DNA of 64,000 nt from Dermanyssus gallinae (GCA_003439945.1 QVRM01000466.1:1-64000); one strand, 5' to 3'; counted from the stretch's first letter, positions 43,121 to 58,300 are shown. Translations and numbers: made by a program. The notes: generated from the letters alone by a model not told the origin.

Positions 43121-45389
43121 CACTACTACGTTTTATTTACGAAACAGCGTTATATACTGCTTTATATAATTGTATTGTGCCATTGTGCCAATGTTGCGGT
43201 CAATTGAACGAAGTGCACAGCGTACCACAGCATTACACATGTTACAACGGTATGCCTTCAGCACGCACTAGCATGTCGTTGCTTGAGTCATATACTATAT
43301 TATACAGTGTCTGCAATATTCGCGATTCACATTTTCATTGCTACCTAGGAGGATTTGCTCAACAAACAGCCCCTCGTCGCCGGTCTACTGTAATGTAAAT
43401 CGGTTGCACATTGAAGACGAGAAAGAACGTCAGTCAGCACTGTGACTATGATTGATATAACATGCGTCATTGTTGCTGCAAGCGAGCCCGCATGTATTAT
43501 AGAGAGAGCTAGTCAGCTTTGCGCCGTCAACTGGTAGAAGCGCTGTCAATCAATCAATCAATCAGGTTTATTGACGTGCCCAACAAGTTGGCAATCTGTC
43601 ACCTTTCATTCAAAATATACATAATATACGAGTCCTTGCACCGATCAAAAGTGTGTACGCGATAAAGCAATAAAATTGAGTTTTAAGTAGCACAACAGAA
43701 GTTTACGAATGTATGCACAAATCAGAAGTGTAAAGCAACAAAATTGAGTATAAGTAACACAATACAAGTTTAAAACTTTAGAACAACCTAATACAAGTTT
43801 AATACCTATATAGTAAAATAAGTTTAAAACAATTGACTCTGTCAGAATCAACTGAGAGCAGACGCTAAAGAGAAGAATCAAGGTTGTCGGTTCCTGGCGG
43901 AGGGCAGGGCGAGACTCTCTGCAGCAGCACCAACAGCCCTGACCTGCCGCCGTGCTGGTGCTGCGAAGTAGATCGCTGTAGGTAGGAGAATCGACGACTT
44001 TGTTGTCATGTAAGATAAGAAAGACAGTCCTTCATGTCACGTCCTTCATCACCTGCGACGAGTCTCGGACACAAAGAAGATAGTGCTTCGTCATTATATT
44101 AAATCAGAAACGTTCGAGTCAGAAGGAATCGCGTCTCTATTGCGTTTAATCTTCGCTGACAGTGGTGCATGTAACTATGTAACGGTAGCCTAAGTAAGTT
44201 GAAGCGGTTGCTGTGCCACCAACATGTTCGTTCGCCATTCGCGCACCGGTGGGTAAATCGGTTTCAGTTTCTTAACCAAACGTCAACGAAGATGGCGATA
44301 TCCGCCAGTAGACTAAATTCTACCTCAGGCTCCACCAGGTTCCAGGAAAGAATGTTTTGTTTAGGACGGACAGTGAAATTACAAAGAGGTGTCAAGCTTA
44401 TGTGGCCAAACATCATTTCACGAATCGTGCGAATGCAAGAGAACGAGTTTTTCAGAAAATAGAGACTAAACACACTAACGTGTTCGGATGAAAATCTACG
44501 ACTGACTGAAATAAATGAATATTAGCTAGCAGAAAACTAAAAAAAATGCGAACATTTTGCAAATGGAATCAATGATTTGCGATGGCCCATAGTTGAGTTT
44601 TACGTTGCCGTAACGCTCAAACATATTCAGACAATGCGCACTTTATGTTGATAATTTTAATACCACATTGAAGTAAGTAAATTCTACTGGTAAACACGTC
44701 GGACGAGAGTGCATACAGCTGCAATTTTATCTTGCTTTATCAAACGAGTTACTCATAAAAAACATGAAATTGTGTATTATACTACAGCAACGGCTCGAAA
44801 GAGTGTCCACCAGAACGGTTCTGGAGGTTAAAACATTTTTACGGAGGTTATTTTTTTATTCTAGACCGTCCTCCGTCCCAAACGGGCTCGGAACTGCTAT
44901 GAGGGCATGCCTTACCGTGAGGTATACTTTCAGTGCACCGAAGGCCGGAAATGTTGAAATATCTAGGGTTTTCCTAACAGTGCTTGTGGCAGCATGGCCG
45001 CTGACTCTCTCGTTAGTTGTTCCACGTAATGGTGTGCGCACAAATACGTTATCTTGCGTAAACGTTAAGTAGTCTTCAGCTCTAAATGTAATTGATACAG
45101 GGGCGGAAAACTTCGGTCAAGTTTCTCTTTTTGCGGCGACAGTAGCCATGATGCACTTAGCTTGAACTTGGTGAAATCGGTCCTGATCTAATTCATCGTT
45201 AATAAGTACACTATGCACATTGCCGTTGCTACTTGCGGCTTCATTACTTGCAGAAGATACTCGGTCTCTTGGATGGAGAGCTTATTGCGTAACTGGCGAT
45301 GTGTACGCACAGTCGCGCCGCAAACGGATTGCGTCTGTCTGGAAAACGCTTGAATGTTTTTATAGCTGGCAGACACTCTAGCAATTCTT

Positions 45390-45390
<1 letters not shown>
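43120..45390. other. No gene recognised
   Basis: The stretch holds a (TCAA)n tract at 43547-43565 that may be the tail of a minus-strand LINE/SINE end, and ORFs of 60-102 codons (for example 44764-45072) without motifs or paralogues in the window. Nothing here is supported as a gene. Confidence 0.5.

Positions 45391-45469
<79 letters not shown>
45391..45469. repeat. (TAA)n microsatellite
   Basis: A pure TAA run of about 79 bases, 450 bases before the array that holds the R4/Dong-like element. Confidence 0.95.
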
Positions 45470-45470
<1 letters not shown>

Positions 45471-45916
45471 GAAAAAATAAATCTGGCGGACGCCAAGGAG
45501 TGCGGACGTGCGCATATCGAGCTCCGAGGAAACACGTCTATTCATGTGTGTGCAGGTTGGTAAACCCAGGAAGTAACATACCAGAGTGATGCCTGTAACT
45601 CAGTGATCAGTTTAGTGTACTGTGTGTGGCCATGCGACAGAGGCACGAGCAGCCATGAGGCTGTGAAGATCCACACGACATTGTGAAACAAAACGAAACC
45701 ACCCGCGTAACGGCTCGTAGGCTTCAAGCGGCATGCCGCTGCCATTCAAATTCGAATTCTAACGGCTACTCAACTAAATTTTGATGTTATATCAACAACT
45801 CATCGCGCCGACAATGAAAACGACGTTTTCCTTTGGAAAGGCAAGGCATGAGAAGTTGATAGCCACAGCCAAGCCAGCAACCACTTTGTTTCACTGGAGA
45901 AGTAGCACCAATACGA

Positions 45917-49219
<3,303 letters not shown>

Positions 49220-49680
49220 TGGTTTTCCCCTAGCCAGCGATGGGTGTCTTTCAGACGAAGCAAAGTTTCTCTGAAACAAGTTGGTGTAAGCAGTTTCTTC
49301 ATCAAGCACTTGTCCTATTGCATTTATACGTCTTTTAAAGTGACTAACGGCGCAACACATCGGTTTAACACCATATTTGTAATGTCACTGTCACACCTAA
49401 ACGTTTCCTCTCCCCATTGCACTCTACAACAGGTTCAAAACAGCAAAATGGCGGCACCAACGGGATATGATTAAATGCGACTTAAACACACATGCATTTT
49501 AGAATGTGTGAAGCTATTCTCACAGAACACCCAATAAAACAGTGGAGTATCCGCACCGGTTTAAGAATATGCATAATCTGAGAGGGACCTCGGATAATGT
49601 AGGAATGTATTTATATATATATATATATATATATACGATATATATGTATATATATATATATGATTCATTCATTGCCGCCT
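49220..49680. other. Non-coding, with a (TA)n-rich stretch
   Basis: It holds TA runs at about 49612-49634 and 49639-49661. No gene is supported. Confidence 0.5.
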
Positions 49681-49684
49681 TGAT

Positions 49685-49755
49685 ATGTATACTTAAATAC
49701 ACATGTCATCATTTTATATTAAAAGCGCTTAGAGCGGCAGAATACATATTATCTA
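49685..49755 (-). mobile_element. 3'-end fragment of the 10.3-kb-type LINE
   Basis: The reverse complement matches the 3' UTR of the LINE at 10340-11405 around 'ctgccgctctaagcgc' and 'gacatgtgtattta'. Only the last about 70 bases are present. Confidence 0.7.
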
Positions 49756-49759
49756 CACG

Positions 49760-50340
49760 TGATGCAATCCGTGTACTTCAGTCAGAGATAGATAGTTGTG
49801 GCGAAACCCAGAGGCCATTTGTATGCTGTCTTTATAGACTGAGTCAAAGCATTCGATGATGAATCTCGAGATCTTCTGGTGAAGTCATTCCTACACGCAC
49901 AGGTTTGTGGCTCTCTTCTAAGCATAACTTCAACCATATTTGATGAGGACACCTTAGTGGGACGAGGTGAGCAGGAAGGTTTGCAGGTAATGCAAAATGT
50001 GGAAACCCTGCAAGGGGATCCTCTGAGCTGCGTCTCCTTCACTCCTCTACTTGGCGATTTTGTCGATCAAATTCGACAGGAGTTTCGGATGGCCATAGTT
50101 GTGCAGATGGCATAGCATCGCACATTACGACCTGGATGCCATCACTTCGCGCATCACTTCTCTGGCAAAAATGTTCCTTGTCTCTGGGGGCTGAAAATAA
50201 ACACCTTAAAGACCAAGGCTGAGAAATCCAGAAGAGGGGATCGGTTGGCTACCAAAGACGTTGCCATAGCCAATCCTTGGAATTTAACAACTCTTTCCGA
50301 TATCTGGGGCATCGGCTCTACTTTGTATTCATTTATTAAT
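49760..50340 (+). pseudogene. Non-LTR reverse transcriptase fragment
   Basis: Pieces such as ETQRPFVCCLY (palm A entry, near 49805), TLQGDPLSCVSFTPLLGDF (QGDPLS motif, near 50010-50065) and a linker between them are typical of LINE RTs. The frame is broken by stops after LSQSIR. The clade cannot be told. Confidence 0.65.
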
Positions 50341-50639
50341 CACCTTTGTTAGGTATATAGTCAACGAGTGCGGCTCTACTAAACTGGGATACATGGTTCA
50401 TGGCTATCATTACCTGATGTGTTCGAATACGGACTTCCACGAGGAGTACACGGAGCGTGTCTGTTGGCTGTGTTCTCAGGCGTGACATGACATGCCGCGA
50501 GCAGCTGACAGCTGTACAATGTTATATGCATACATTATAGTAATATATGCACGCACACCTATATCATCCATGTATAATCCAATACCTATTAAGTGTTTGC
50601 TTTCTGTTGGTATCTCTTTATTGTAATATCGACCTGAGC

Positions 50640-52300
50640 CTTTTTAGCGTTTGGTCCTAAAGCTAGGGTCCCCGACAAATTCATATCCTTGCTCCCCCAG
50701 AGTATGTATGCTTATTACACCCCATCATATTCAGCTTTTTTTTTCATATATACCTGCCAAGCTTGTTTGTATTGTACGTTCCTTTGTATTCATTTTGACA
50801 TTCTCCTTTTGCTCTTTAAGAAATTTCCTGGCGCAATGAAAACATCAGCCCAATTAAATCTTATCACTTCTCCTTGTGCAGTTTCTAAATTAATTTTAAA
50901 CTCTGCACAGTGGGCTACGCCGATACTACATTCTTGTACGTACATGGCCTTTCATATAATTGTTTCTATATATTTGGTTAACTCTTAAAGGTTCTTACAT
51001 CTTACTGCATTTCTTCTTCTTTCAGCTTTTTTCTCCGCATTATCTCTTCTTCCTCTAAATATTCATCTGCTGTTTTATTTGTCACCCCAGGATACTTGCA
51101 CTAACTTAGATAGTCCGATTCCCTCTTTGTCGAGACAAGATTTACTCCCTCCCCCCGATTCTATTAAATACTAAAATTGCGCTATGTTTTTTGTTAACGA
51201 CACGTCCAGTTCCTCCGCTGCCTCCCCATATGCATTCAACGTTCGATGAGCTTCTTAGTGCACCACCGTATCGTCAGCAAACAGCAGCACTGGTATCTTG
51301 ATATATACGCACTTTCCCCTATCTGTCATCCTAAACTCGTGCCATTAATTCCTCACGCTATTTTTTTTATTACATAAAAATCATCGATGATATCGGGCAT
51401 TCTTGCATGATCCTTTTATCAAATATAAATCTGCTGCATTATCTCGCTATTTTGAACCATGTTTTTTCTGTATTTTTTTCAAGAAACTCCACCCAGCTCT
51501 CTTAGAACCTTCCTCCAAGTTGATTTGATAAAACTTCGTTCTGCCGGCCATATCATATGTTTTTAAGATATGAAAACCCATTTTCGATCGATCGAACCGA
51601 GCAAGATGGCTTAGTGGCAAAAGTCTTTGCCTTGCATTCGGGAGGCCTGGGTTCGAGACCCAGACCGGCCACTCCTAAATTGGTTTTCATGTTTCCCAAT
51701 TTAAACAAGGTAAATGCCGGAGTGGATTAAAAATCGACCATGATCGAAAAAAAACGGAGAGTACAGATGTCTCAATAAAAAGATGGTGCGTTACCATACA
51801 ACCCCCCCCCCCCCATTTCTCGCAATCTCGATGCTTTCACAACCTTACATGATGAAAAAATATTATCATCTAGCCTAAACCCTTCCCTGTCGCCGCTCTG
51901 CTAGTCCCTATGTTGATATTTTTGTCTCTGGATTACTGTGTACTCTACTCATAAATACCTGCATAAATATTAAATTTGTTCTAGGTGTAATTGTGATTGG
52001 TCGCCTATTTTGTAAAGCATTAATACCATTATTAACCCCCTACTTGGATGAAGAGAAGCTCTTCTGTTGCGTGAATCCTCCGGGAGTCTGCCACCTCTGA
52101 ATATATGCTTCGTTATACAATACACGCATAATAACCAATGCCTAGATAGTTTCTACCGAAACTCCGTCAAGACCATACGCCGTTTTCAAGGTCATTTTAA
52201 CCACGTTTTGATCTTATCTGCCGTAATTGTAATCCCTGTGCTAGTCCATGCCCTACATTTGTTACGCCAGTCGTAATAGTAATTTTAACGCAGTGTCCAC
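50640..52300 (-). pseudogene. Decayed copy of the I/Tad-like LINE (10.3-kb type), minus strand
   Basis: On the reverse strand, about 51070-50870 matches the nucleotide sequence of 10380-10580 ('gaaagctgaaag'-type A-rich stretch, then 'ggccatgtatgt'). Further along, near 51285, a remnant VLLFADDTVVH of the RT catalytic motif is visible. The copy has many small indels. A tRNA-derived SINE is inserted at about 51595-51775. Confidence 0.7.
51595..51775 (+). mobile_element. tRNA-derived SINE (Ala-TGC-like head)
   Basis: The head has an A box (TGGCTTAGTGGC, 51608-51619), an anticodon-arm-like region with TTGCATT, and a perfect T arm CTGGG-TTCGAGA-CCCAG (B box GGTTCGAGACCC, near 51651). A non-tRNA body follows and ends in an A-rich tail (about 51748-51756). 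The 5' half does not pair with the 3' half as an acceptor stem, so I call it a SINE and not a tRNA gene. It differs from the SINE in copies B and E. Confidence 0.75.
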
Positions 52301-52531
52301 TTCTTCTATTTTCTATGTTCGCTCCTACTTCTTATATATATACAATTTATCTACTAGTAATAAGTTCACAAGTAATATAGTTAATTAATATTTTTTTTAT
52401 TTCTGCAGTTTTATGTAATAAACAATGATCCGAAATACATCTTTATATTACGCGAATTATTTACAATTTTATCACATGCATTTTGCTTCGTAGAACTACT
52501 TAATTAAACTCCAACTCTATGTATATTATTG

Positions 52532-52537
52532 TTTATT
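52532..52537 (-). terminator. Polyadenylation signal AATAAA for the 52550-53047 ORF
   Basis: An AATAAA on the minus strand 13 bases after the stop codon, supporting transcription of the ORF in this direction. Confidence 0.5.
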
Positions 52538-52549
52538 CTGCTACACACT

Positions 52550-53047
52550 TTATCCTGTGAATACGAAGTGAATGCTCAACCAAAATATCCATGCTAGAAG
52601 CAGCGATTGAGCAGTGCGGACAAAGAAAGAATTGCTCTTCGCCGAACGACATGACGCACGTTTTTCTAACTCTTGATAGCTAATTCCGTTGTTGGTTAGC
52701 GCGAGTTGAAGGCTCTCTAGAAATTCCTCTATGTAAGCGTCCGCAGGCGAATGAAGATTCTCTTCGCTAGTCCCAGGGTCACTAGCACACGTCGCATCGG
52801 AGGCTTCGGCTCTGTCCAAACGAGGCTTTTTGGCTTTCTTCAGCCAGCTATCATCCCAAGAGCGAAGTAGTGAACCGTATTTGAGGTAAGTGCAGCGAAG
52901 TAGCACCTTACGTCGTAGAGAACCGGGCTTCATCGTGTGAGGAGATGTTCGAAAGGTTGGATGTCCGTCCGGAGCTGCAAGCGCGAATATGCCATTTCGT
53001 AATTCCTGTAGAGCTTTTATAGGACAGTTGTTGATGACGTGGACCAA
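52550..53047 (-). CDS. Uncharacterised ORF with ankyrin-like start and hydrophobic C-terminal tail
   Basis: It has up to 165 codons. The beginning GHTSLVHVINNCPIKALQEL reads like the first helix pair of an ankyrin repeat, but an in-frame TAA lies just upstream (53063-53065), and the first ATG is further in (TMKPGSLRRK). The middle has a basic cluster (DDSWLKKAKKPRLDR), then an acidic stretch (EENLHSPADAYIEEFLES). The C-terminus LLLAWIFWLSIHFVF could be a membrane anchor. A partial paralogue lies at 19340-19526. It may be the last exon of a longer gene or a pseudogene. Function unknown. Confidence 0.5.
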   Translation of the reverse strand: MVHVINNCPIKALQELRNGIFALAAPDGHPTFRTSPHTMKPGSLRRKVLLRCTYLKYGSLLRSWDDSWLKKAKKPRLDRAEASDATCASDPGTSEENLHSPADAYIEEFLESLQLALTNNGISYQELEKRASCRSAKSNSFFVRTAQSLLLAWIFWLSIHFVFTG

Positions 53048-53306
53048 CGATGTGTGGCCAATTTAACCCCTCGCCACCTCGTCGCTCAATCGCAACTCGT
53101 CACTAGATGTAGCCAACTAAGAAGATTCGACACCCCACTGAGTACGGTTGATTCACGACTTTAGCAGAGGTGCTTGTCTACCAAAATGCTTGAAAATGTC
53201 TTTTGAAAACCACGAGCCTGAATCAATATTAAATGCATGTGACGGAGCGTACATGTATCGCTTTGTATAGATCCAGGTCACGGTGAACATAGTGAGTAGA
53301 AGCATT

Positions 53307-53362
53307 TTGCTGCAGTATACCAATTCAGTTTGCATGCAAACTGAATTGGTATACTGCAGCAA
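53307..53362. repeat. Perfect 56-bp palindrome
   Basis: Arms 53307-53334 and 53335-53362 are exact reverse complements with no loop. No related sequence is seen elsewhere in the window, so the second arm was probably copied from the first. Confidence 0.93.
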
Positions 53363-55180
53363 TATCTACTGGAACAATATCTACATTAGTTCTAAGTGTC
53401 ATTGAATTCTCTTTTATCGTTCGTATTTGCTTCGCCGTTGCTATTAGAGATATTGTGGACTAGATGACTGAGGATCAAAACCAACTCACCTGAATGGCGC
53501 AAGTCCTGTTTAGTAACACACCGCGTCATGTCTCTGCTACTCGTTAAAATTGCCTAAAAAGAGGATAAAAGCAGACGGCTATGCAAAATGCCCAGTTTGA
53601 TTACGATTAAGCAGCGCTGCTTGAATCTGGTACGCTTTCTGCAGATAAATACTATTGCATATCGATCGCTACGATTATGACACGTACAATCAGTAATACG
53701 CAATCAATGTGACATCTGCACATGCAGGACTGGTGCACGTGCAAGTCGTCTTCCAGAGTATGTATTGTTTAGAAATGTTTACAGGCTGTACAAAAATGAC
53801 AAGCGCGTGTAGTACATAACCACACCTATGTAGTTCGTAACTAGCCACAAAGCAGTAGTTAGTTATGAACGGTTTGTATATTATTAAAATATAATAATAT
53901 TTAAATATAATTAAACATTTATTATATTAACAACTATTGCTTGAATCGACGCGACACGTTCGAGCCTCACAACTGTACTCTGATAACACAATTACGAATT
54001 GAATAAACAACTATTTATTGAACAACGCTGGCAACTCAATTACGGAGAGAGATGAATGGTACAGATAATCGCGGCATCGCAGTAGTTTTACATACTGTAC
54101 ATACTCACATATGCACGTTCGTAGCAAGCAGTTTGCAATGCACGCTACACTTCACAAATGGTGGATGCGCACGCGTGCTTTGTGTATTCATATCGTTGCG
54201 CATGTTTGCCACGAATAGTATGAAAACGCTTTGTGTACCTGCTAGAAGGTTGCGAGCCGGCAGTGGAAATAATGAGACTCAGACGAACGTTACCTTTTAT
54301 AGCACTACTTTCGCTATTTTTATTGAAGTGGCAGGGTCATTGAGACAGATATATCTCACGTAGTGGATAACACAGTTTTTATTTAAAACCAGCTGGTAAT
54401 CTTAACAATTTAATTGATGTTAACTTCATTAAATCGTTGATATTCAAAACATAGATGCAGATTGACATATTCATATAAATGCTGAACTGGTCAAAGGCAG
54501 CTCTACATATTATACGCAAAGTTATTACTGAGTAAGCTGGTGTGTGAGCTATTCCTAGCCTAGTTAATCCGCAAGTCTATATCTGATTCTTATCTGATTC
54601 GTCTGCAACTTTGCGTGATTGTATTCTAGATACATGCATCTAGAAAAATGTTAAATCTGCCTTTCGAGCTTGCCGAGTTTAGTCGGCCAAAGCGTCACGG
54701 CTGTAGAACCAGTCAACGCATAAATCAATCATACCGGCGTATTTTTAGCGAAAACATCTGCTGGATCTGACTTGGCAACTACGCAATGCAGCACTATCAC
54801 TTTTATACGAAGATGATAGACAATAAATTTGCTATATTTTCGGCGCATTTTTTGTGGCAACATCTTACGGTTCTGTACGCGAAACCTTTAACGTAAGACA
54901 TAGCAACATATCGACTTTTTATGACTTTCTCTAACCTGGTTACATGCCTTCCGCTAACTTGCGGTGGGTGCCATTCAGAGTATGCAGACTGTTCCGTCGT
55001 TATGCGTAGACTGGTTCTACTGCAAATGTAGATTGCACAATTATGCAGAAGAAAAAGGCAGAACACCCTACTTTATAAGTTACATTCTCAGTCCTAAACA
55101 AGACATTTCCGCCTGCTCCTTCCATTAAGAACAATAATTTCTTGCCGAGTTCTACCGAACCCTAAAGTAAATACGGTCAT
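53363..55180. other. No gene recognised; AT-rich intergenic DNA
   Basis: ORFs of 87-103 codons (54052-54363 plus, 54803-55066 minus) have no motif and no paralogue here. I see nothing further. Confidence 0.5.
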
Positions 55181-55186
55181 GCAAGA

Positions 55187-55279
55187 CCCTATATATATAT
55201 ATTATGACGTTTATTACCAACTTTGTTAGGTGCATTGTGAAACTTGTGTTAGTATACACTATATATATTATATATATAT

Positions 55280-55339
<60 letters not shown>
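55187..55339. repeat. (TA)n-rich microsatellite
   Basis: TA runs, partly interrupted, about 330 bases upstream of the FEM-1-like gene. Confidence 0.93.
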
Positions 55340-55341
<2 letters not shown>

Positions 55342-55667
55342 ACCGATAAATGAAGAGAGCGAAAAAGAGACGAGGAAGACGAATAGAATAAACAGAGTTG
55401 CACTTGGGCGATATCCCGCGGCGTTCGACACAGGTCACCGGAAAGAAGCGCGCAGCATTTTCTCAACGCAGCCAGGTCAGCTATCTAGAAGTTAATCGGC
55501 AAGCGTGTGCAGCCAACACAGCGATAGGGCGTAGCGAGGGGGGAGTGTTGACTCGAAAGCGCTGCCTAGCCAATTCGGCAGTCAGGTCCTTAACCTAATC
55601 TCTACCTTATCTTCAATTACACACCTCAACAATCGGATCGAATTCCCCCTCTTTAGGTCAAATTTAG

Positions 55668-57515
55668 ATGAACGATGCGGAGCAGCAGCATATAAACGCG
55701 GCTTCAACTGCTCCTAGGTTACTCTGCCTCTGTAAAGCGGACGAACTCAACGCAACCATGAACAGCGTATCGACCGAGTTTCACGACATGATTGAAGCGT
55801 TCTCCGAGAAGAATGTGCTGGCGATCCGGAAAACTCTCGACTCGATTCGAGCCAACAACCCGCGTTGGAACGAGCAGAATCTGCAATGTCTGTTGGTCAA
55901 ATGGGTGCTCAGCTTCGGCACGGCGTCCTGGGCCGAGCTTCTGGCCCAGGCGGGAATCGACATTTTCAGCCCAGTGGAGGCGGGCGGCTTTGCCCACCTC
56001 GCCTGCAGAAGACCGACGGCCAGACTGCGGGAACTATTTGCGTGGTGGCATGCGAGGTCGCCTCTACGCACCGGCGATGTGTCGCCTACAGTGTGTATGG
56101 CCGAACAATTTTTCGACAACTCTCGGAGTCACTCTCGGCCGACATTCTACTTCGAATGGGCCAAAGTCGCCATAGCGTCGGGCTATCGGCTTGTCGGCGC
56201 CGGCTTTCCCGTCGACGGTCTAACCACAATCGCACTAACTGGTAACGTCCGAGTTCTTGAGCAGCTCGTGCACGAAGATCGAATACCTCTGCAGAGATAT
56301 GTGAACGCGCTCGAAGTAGCAGGCGCCGGCACTCTGCTGCGGATCGCTTCGCAGGCTCATTATCGTCGTTGTCGTCAGAGCGAACAGGCCACGTCGGAGC
56401 TTGCCGACATCGCCGTTCAGGATTGTCTCCAAATTTGGCATCGATCCGTCGATTTTCGACTGCAGATGGGCTTGTCAGCAGCTGCCTCCCCGTTCACGTC
56501 CTCAATCGACGCGCTGCGGGGAATCACCGCGTTTCAAACACACGAGCATCTCGAAGGGCTGACGCACCAAGATGTCTTACTACAAGCGATGCTCGTGCTG
56601 GAGCGAGCTATAACACTTCCCTGGCCGTCGACAGTTTCAGACCGAATTCTAGCTGAGATCGTTCGTGGCCTGAAGGCCAGTATGGAGCTGTTTGTTGAGT
56701 CGGCCCGTAAACGTCTCGAGATCTTGACGTTTCTGCTCGGCATCGGGTCGGATCGTGCGACGCACGTAGAGAACTGTGTTCGGCTTCTTCGGCCCGACGA
56801 CAACGACGACGACGACAGTAACAGCGGTCGTCTTCTATCGAGGGCACCGAAACAGGACGTACGCTTACAGGACGTTGCACAAGTGGCAAAGACTCTGTTC
56901 AGATGTAGCTGCCCGCCGGTTGACATGAACCGACCGGGTAGACGACGGGACACGTACAAGGCGCTCGACGGACTGCTTACGTTGTGTGACGCCGTTGTCG
57001 ACTCGACGGAGCTCGAGCGCACGCATCTGTCGTTCGAGGACCTCAACGCGCTGCTCCATCTCGCCGTCGTCGCCTGCCTCATCTCTGCTAAACTTCAGCA
57101 GAGCGGCGGCAACAGTCTCGGGGGTCGATACGAGCCGCTCGTCGAGGCGCTGCTCAGTAGAGGCGCGTTTGCTGGCTCGCCCCGATGGTTCGCCGGTCGG
57201 AGCGTGTTCGAGATGGTCACGGCGAAGTTCACCGGCTTTGCGAGTCCATTTCAAGTACGTTGTCTGATCGACAGCCAGGAAGGCTTCTGTTGTAGCAAGC
57301 TTCGCTATCGTCAGTTCAACACGGACGGCGCAGGCGGTCCAGCACGTAACCCCGCACCACTTCGCTGTCTCTCGGCGCGCGCCTTAGCACAGGCCGACAC
57401 GAGAGCCGTGGGCCTGCTGTTGCCAAACGAGGCAGTGGCGCAGCGACTGTTGCTAGCCGTCGGCCGCAATGTAGTCATGTCGCTGGCATTCTTTATTCAG
57501 GCGCACGGCGAATGA
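55668..57515 (+). CDS. FEM-1-like protein, candidate cullin-RING ligase substrate receptor
   Basis: It encodes 615 residues in one exon from ATG 55668, close to the usual FEM-1 length (about 620-670). The N-terminal third has degenerate ankyrin-like helices (DIFSPVEAGGFAHLAC, TTIALTGNVRVLEQLV). NALEVAGAGTLL, DCLQIWHRSVDFRL and EHLEGLTHQDVLLQAMLVLE parallel, in order, the FEM-1 core motifs around ALELLGA, a tetratricopeptide-like W..A segment and ELEGL...R.QALLIRERIL. The C-terminus APLRCLSARALAQAD then LLLPNEAVAQRLLL fits the FEM-1 SOCS/VHL-box (LKCLAARA...IP..L..FV) that recruits Elongin BC and CUL2. Base composition is clearly more GC-rich than its surroundings. A tract ending CTCTTTAG at 55655 could be a 5' UTR acceptor. 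It is a divergent member; a retrocopy is possible. The comparison is from memory of the family. Confidence 0.65.
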   Translation: MNDAEQQHINAASTAPRLLCLCKADELNATMNSVSTEFHDMIEAFSEKNVLAIRKTLDSIRANNPRWNEQNLQCLLVKWVLSFGTASWAELLAQAGIDIFSPVEAGGFAHLACRRPTARLRELFAWWHARSPLRTGDVSPTVCMAEQFFDNSRSHSRPTFYFEWAKVAIASGYRLVGAGFPVDGLTTIALTGNVRVLEQLVHEDRIPLQRYVNALEVAGAGTLLRIASQAHYRRCRQSEQATSELADIAVQDCLQIWHRSVDFRLQMGLSAAASPFTSSIDALRGITAFQTHEHLEGLTHQDVLLQAMLVLERAITLPWPSTVSDRILAEIVRGLKASMELFVESARKRLEILTFLLGIGSDRATHVENCVRLLRPDDNDDDDSNSGRLLSRAPKQDVRLQDVAQVAKTLFRCSCPPVDMNRPGRRRDTYKALDGLLTLCDAVVDSTELERTHLSFEDLNALLHLAVVACLISAKLQQSGGNSLGGRYEPLVEALLSRGAFAGSPRWFAGRSVFEMVTAKFTGFASPFQVRCLIDSQEGFCCSKLRYRQFNTDGAGGPARNPAPLRCLSARALAQADTRAVGLLLPNEAVAQRLLLAVGRNVVMSLAFFIQAHGE

Positions 57516-57583
57516 TGCGTATTGTGCCTTATGCGTATTGTCTAATTATCTGTTGTTGTAGTATAATGATGTACGCAAATGAA

Positions 57584-57680
57584 GCAAATTGACGCGGTAG
57601 CGTTACTGAGATATGAGAAAGCAAATTGACGCGGTAGAGTTACTGAGATATGAGAAAGCAAATTGACGCGGCATTGTTAC
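57584..57680. repeat. 37-bp tandem repeat, about 2.5 units
   Basis: 'gcaaattgacgcgg' recurs at 57584, 57621 and 57658 with a period of 37 bases. It lies in the 3' UTR of the FEM-1-like gene. Confidence 0.9.
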
Positions 57681-57756
57681 TGCTGAGATATTGGTGTAAG
57701 AATCTGCAGGAGTATATTTTATAGGTTTACTTACTGTACTGCCAATAATACGCGCA

Positions 57757-57762
57757 AATAAA
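57757..57762 (+). terminator. Polyadenylation signal of the FEM-1-like gene
   Basis: AATAAA 242 bases after the stop codon, downstream of the minisatellite. Confidence 0.5.
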
Positions 57763-57764
57763 TG

Positions 57765-58300
57765 ATACTGAAAACGTATGTAAAAATAATAGCATTTTTT
57801 GTCGTGTTTGGCTTGCTATTGATAAAAATAACGTAGGTTGCCTATATGAAAAGTACCGCACCAGTAATCTGCACTCACATCGGGTTTAACTCTCTTCAAC
57901 GCTAGTGCGAGTAGACCAAATCATTTCGGAAGGGGGCTGAGCAAAGGTCGTACAAAAGAACAATGTAGATAATGCGTTTCTCTCTATCTCTCCTCCTTGC
58001 TAAAGATTTAGTCAATAACGATGCTTTAAGTGAGAAAGGTTTCAGTTTTCGTGAAAACGTATTTGAGTCATTTAAAAATGTCGACAGTTGGGCAAATTAA
58101 AGCCGAGTTGAACAAACATCACGGAAATGCGCACATCTCGTTAAAAGTGTTATTTGTTTAGAATAATGAATGCCAACTTAACCAACTAAAGATGAAGCGC
58201 GCCCCGGACGACTGGTTGAAGACACTTTGTCAGAAATTATTAAGGTGCGTGATAGCTGAAATTGTAGGCATCTCAGTACATATGATACGTAATATCTTGC
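57765..58300. other. Intergenic, no gene recognised
   Basis: AT-rich sequence between the FEM-1-like gene and gene fragment F. Nothing supported. Confidence 0.5.

Noticed and set aside
43553..43566. CRISPR-like or regulatory repeat
   Set aside because: Plain tetranucleotide repeat without spacers, most likely a LINE or SINE tail in a eukaryotic genome.
44764..45072. 102-codon plus-strand ORF as a gene
   Set aside because: No motif, no paralogue in the window, no splice or polyadenylation context that stands out; an open frame of this size is expected by chance.
51595..51775. Functional tRNA-Ala gene
   Set aside because: A and B boxes and a T arm are good, but no acceptor stem can be formed and a non-tRNA body with an A-rich tail follows, so it is a SINE.
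55152..55466. Ile/Tyr-repeat ORFs upstream of the FEM-1-like gene
   Set aside because: Translation of (TA)n; no conserved residue outside it.
56534..57254. Long minus-strand ORFs inside the FEM-1-like gene
   Set aside because: They are antisense shadows of a GC-rich coding region; only the plus-strand frame gives family motifs.
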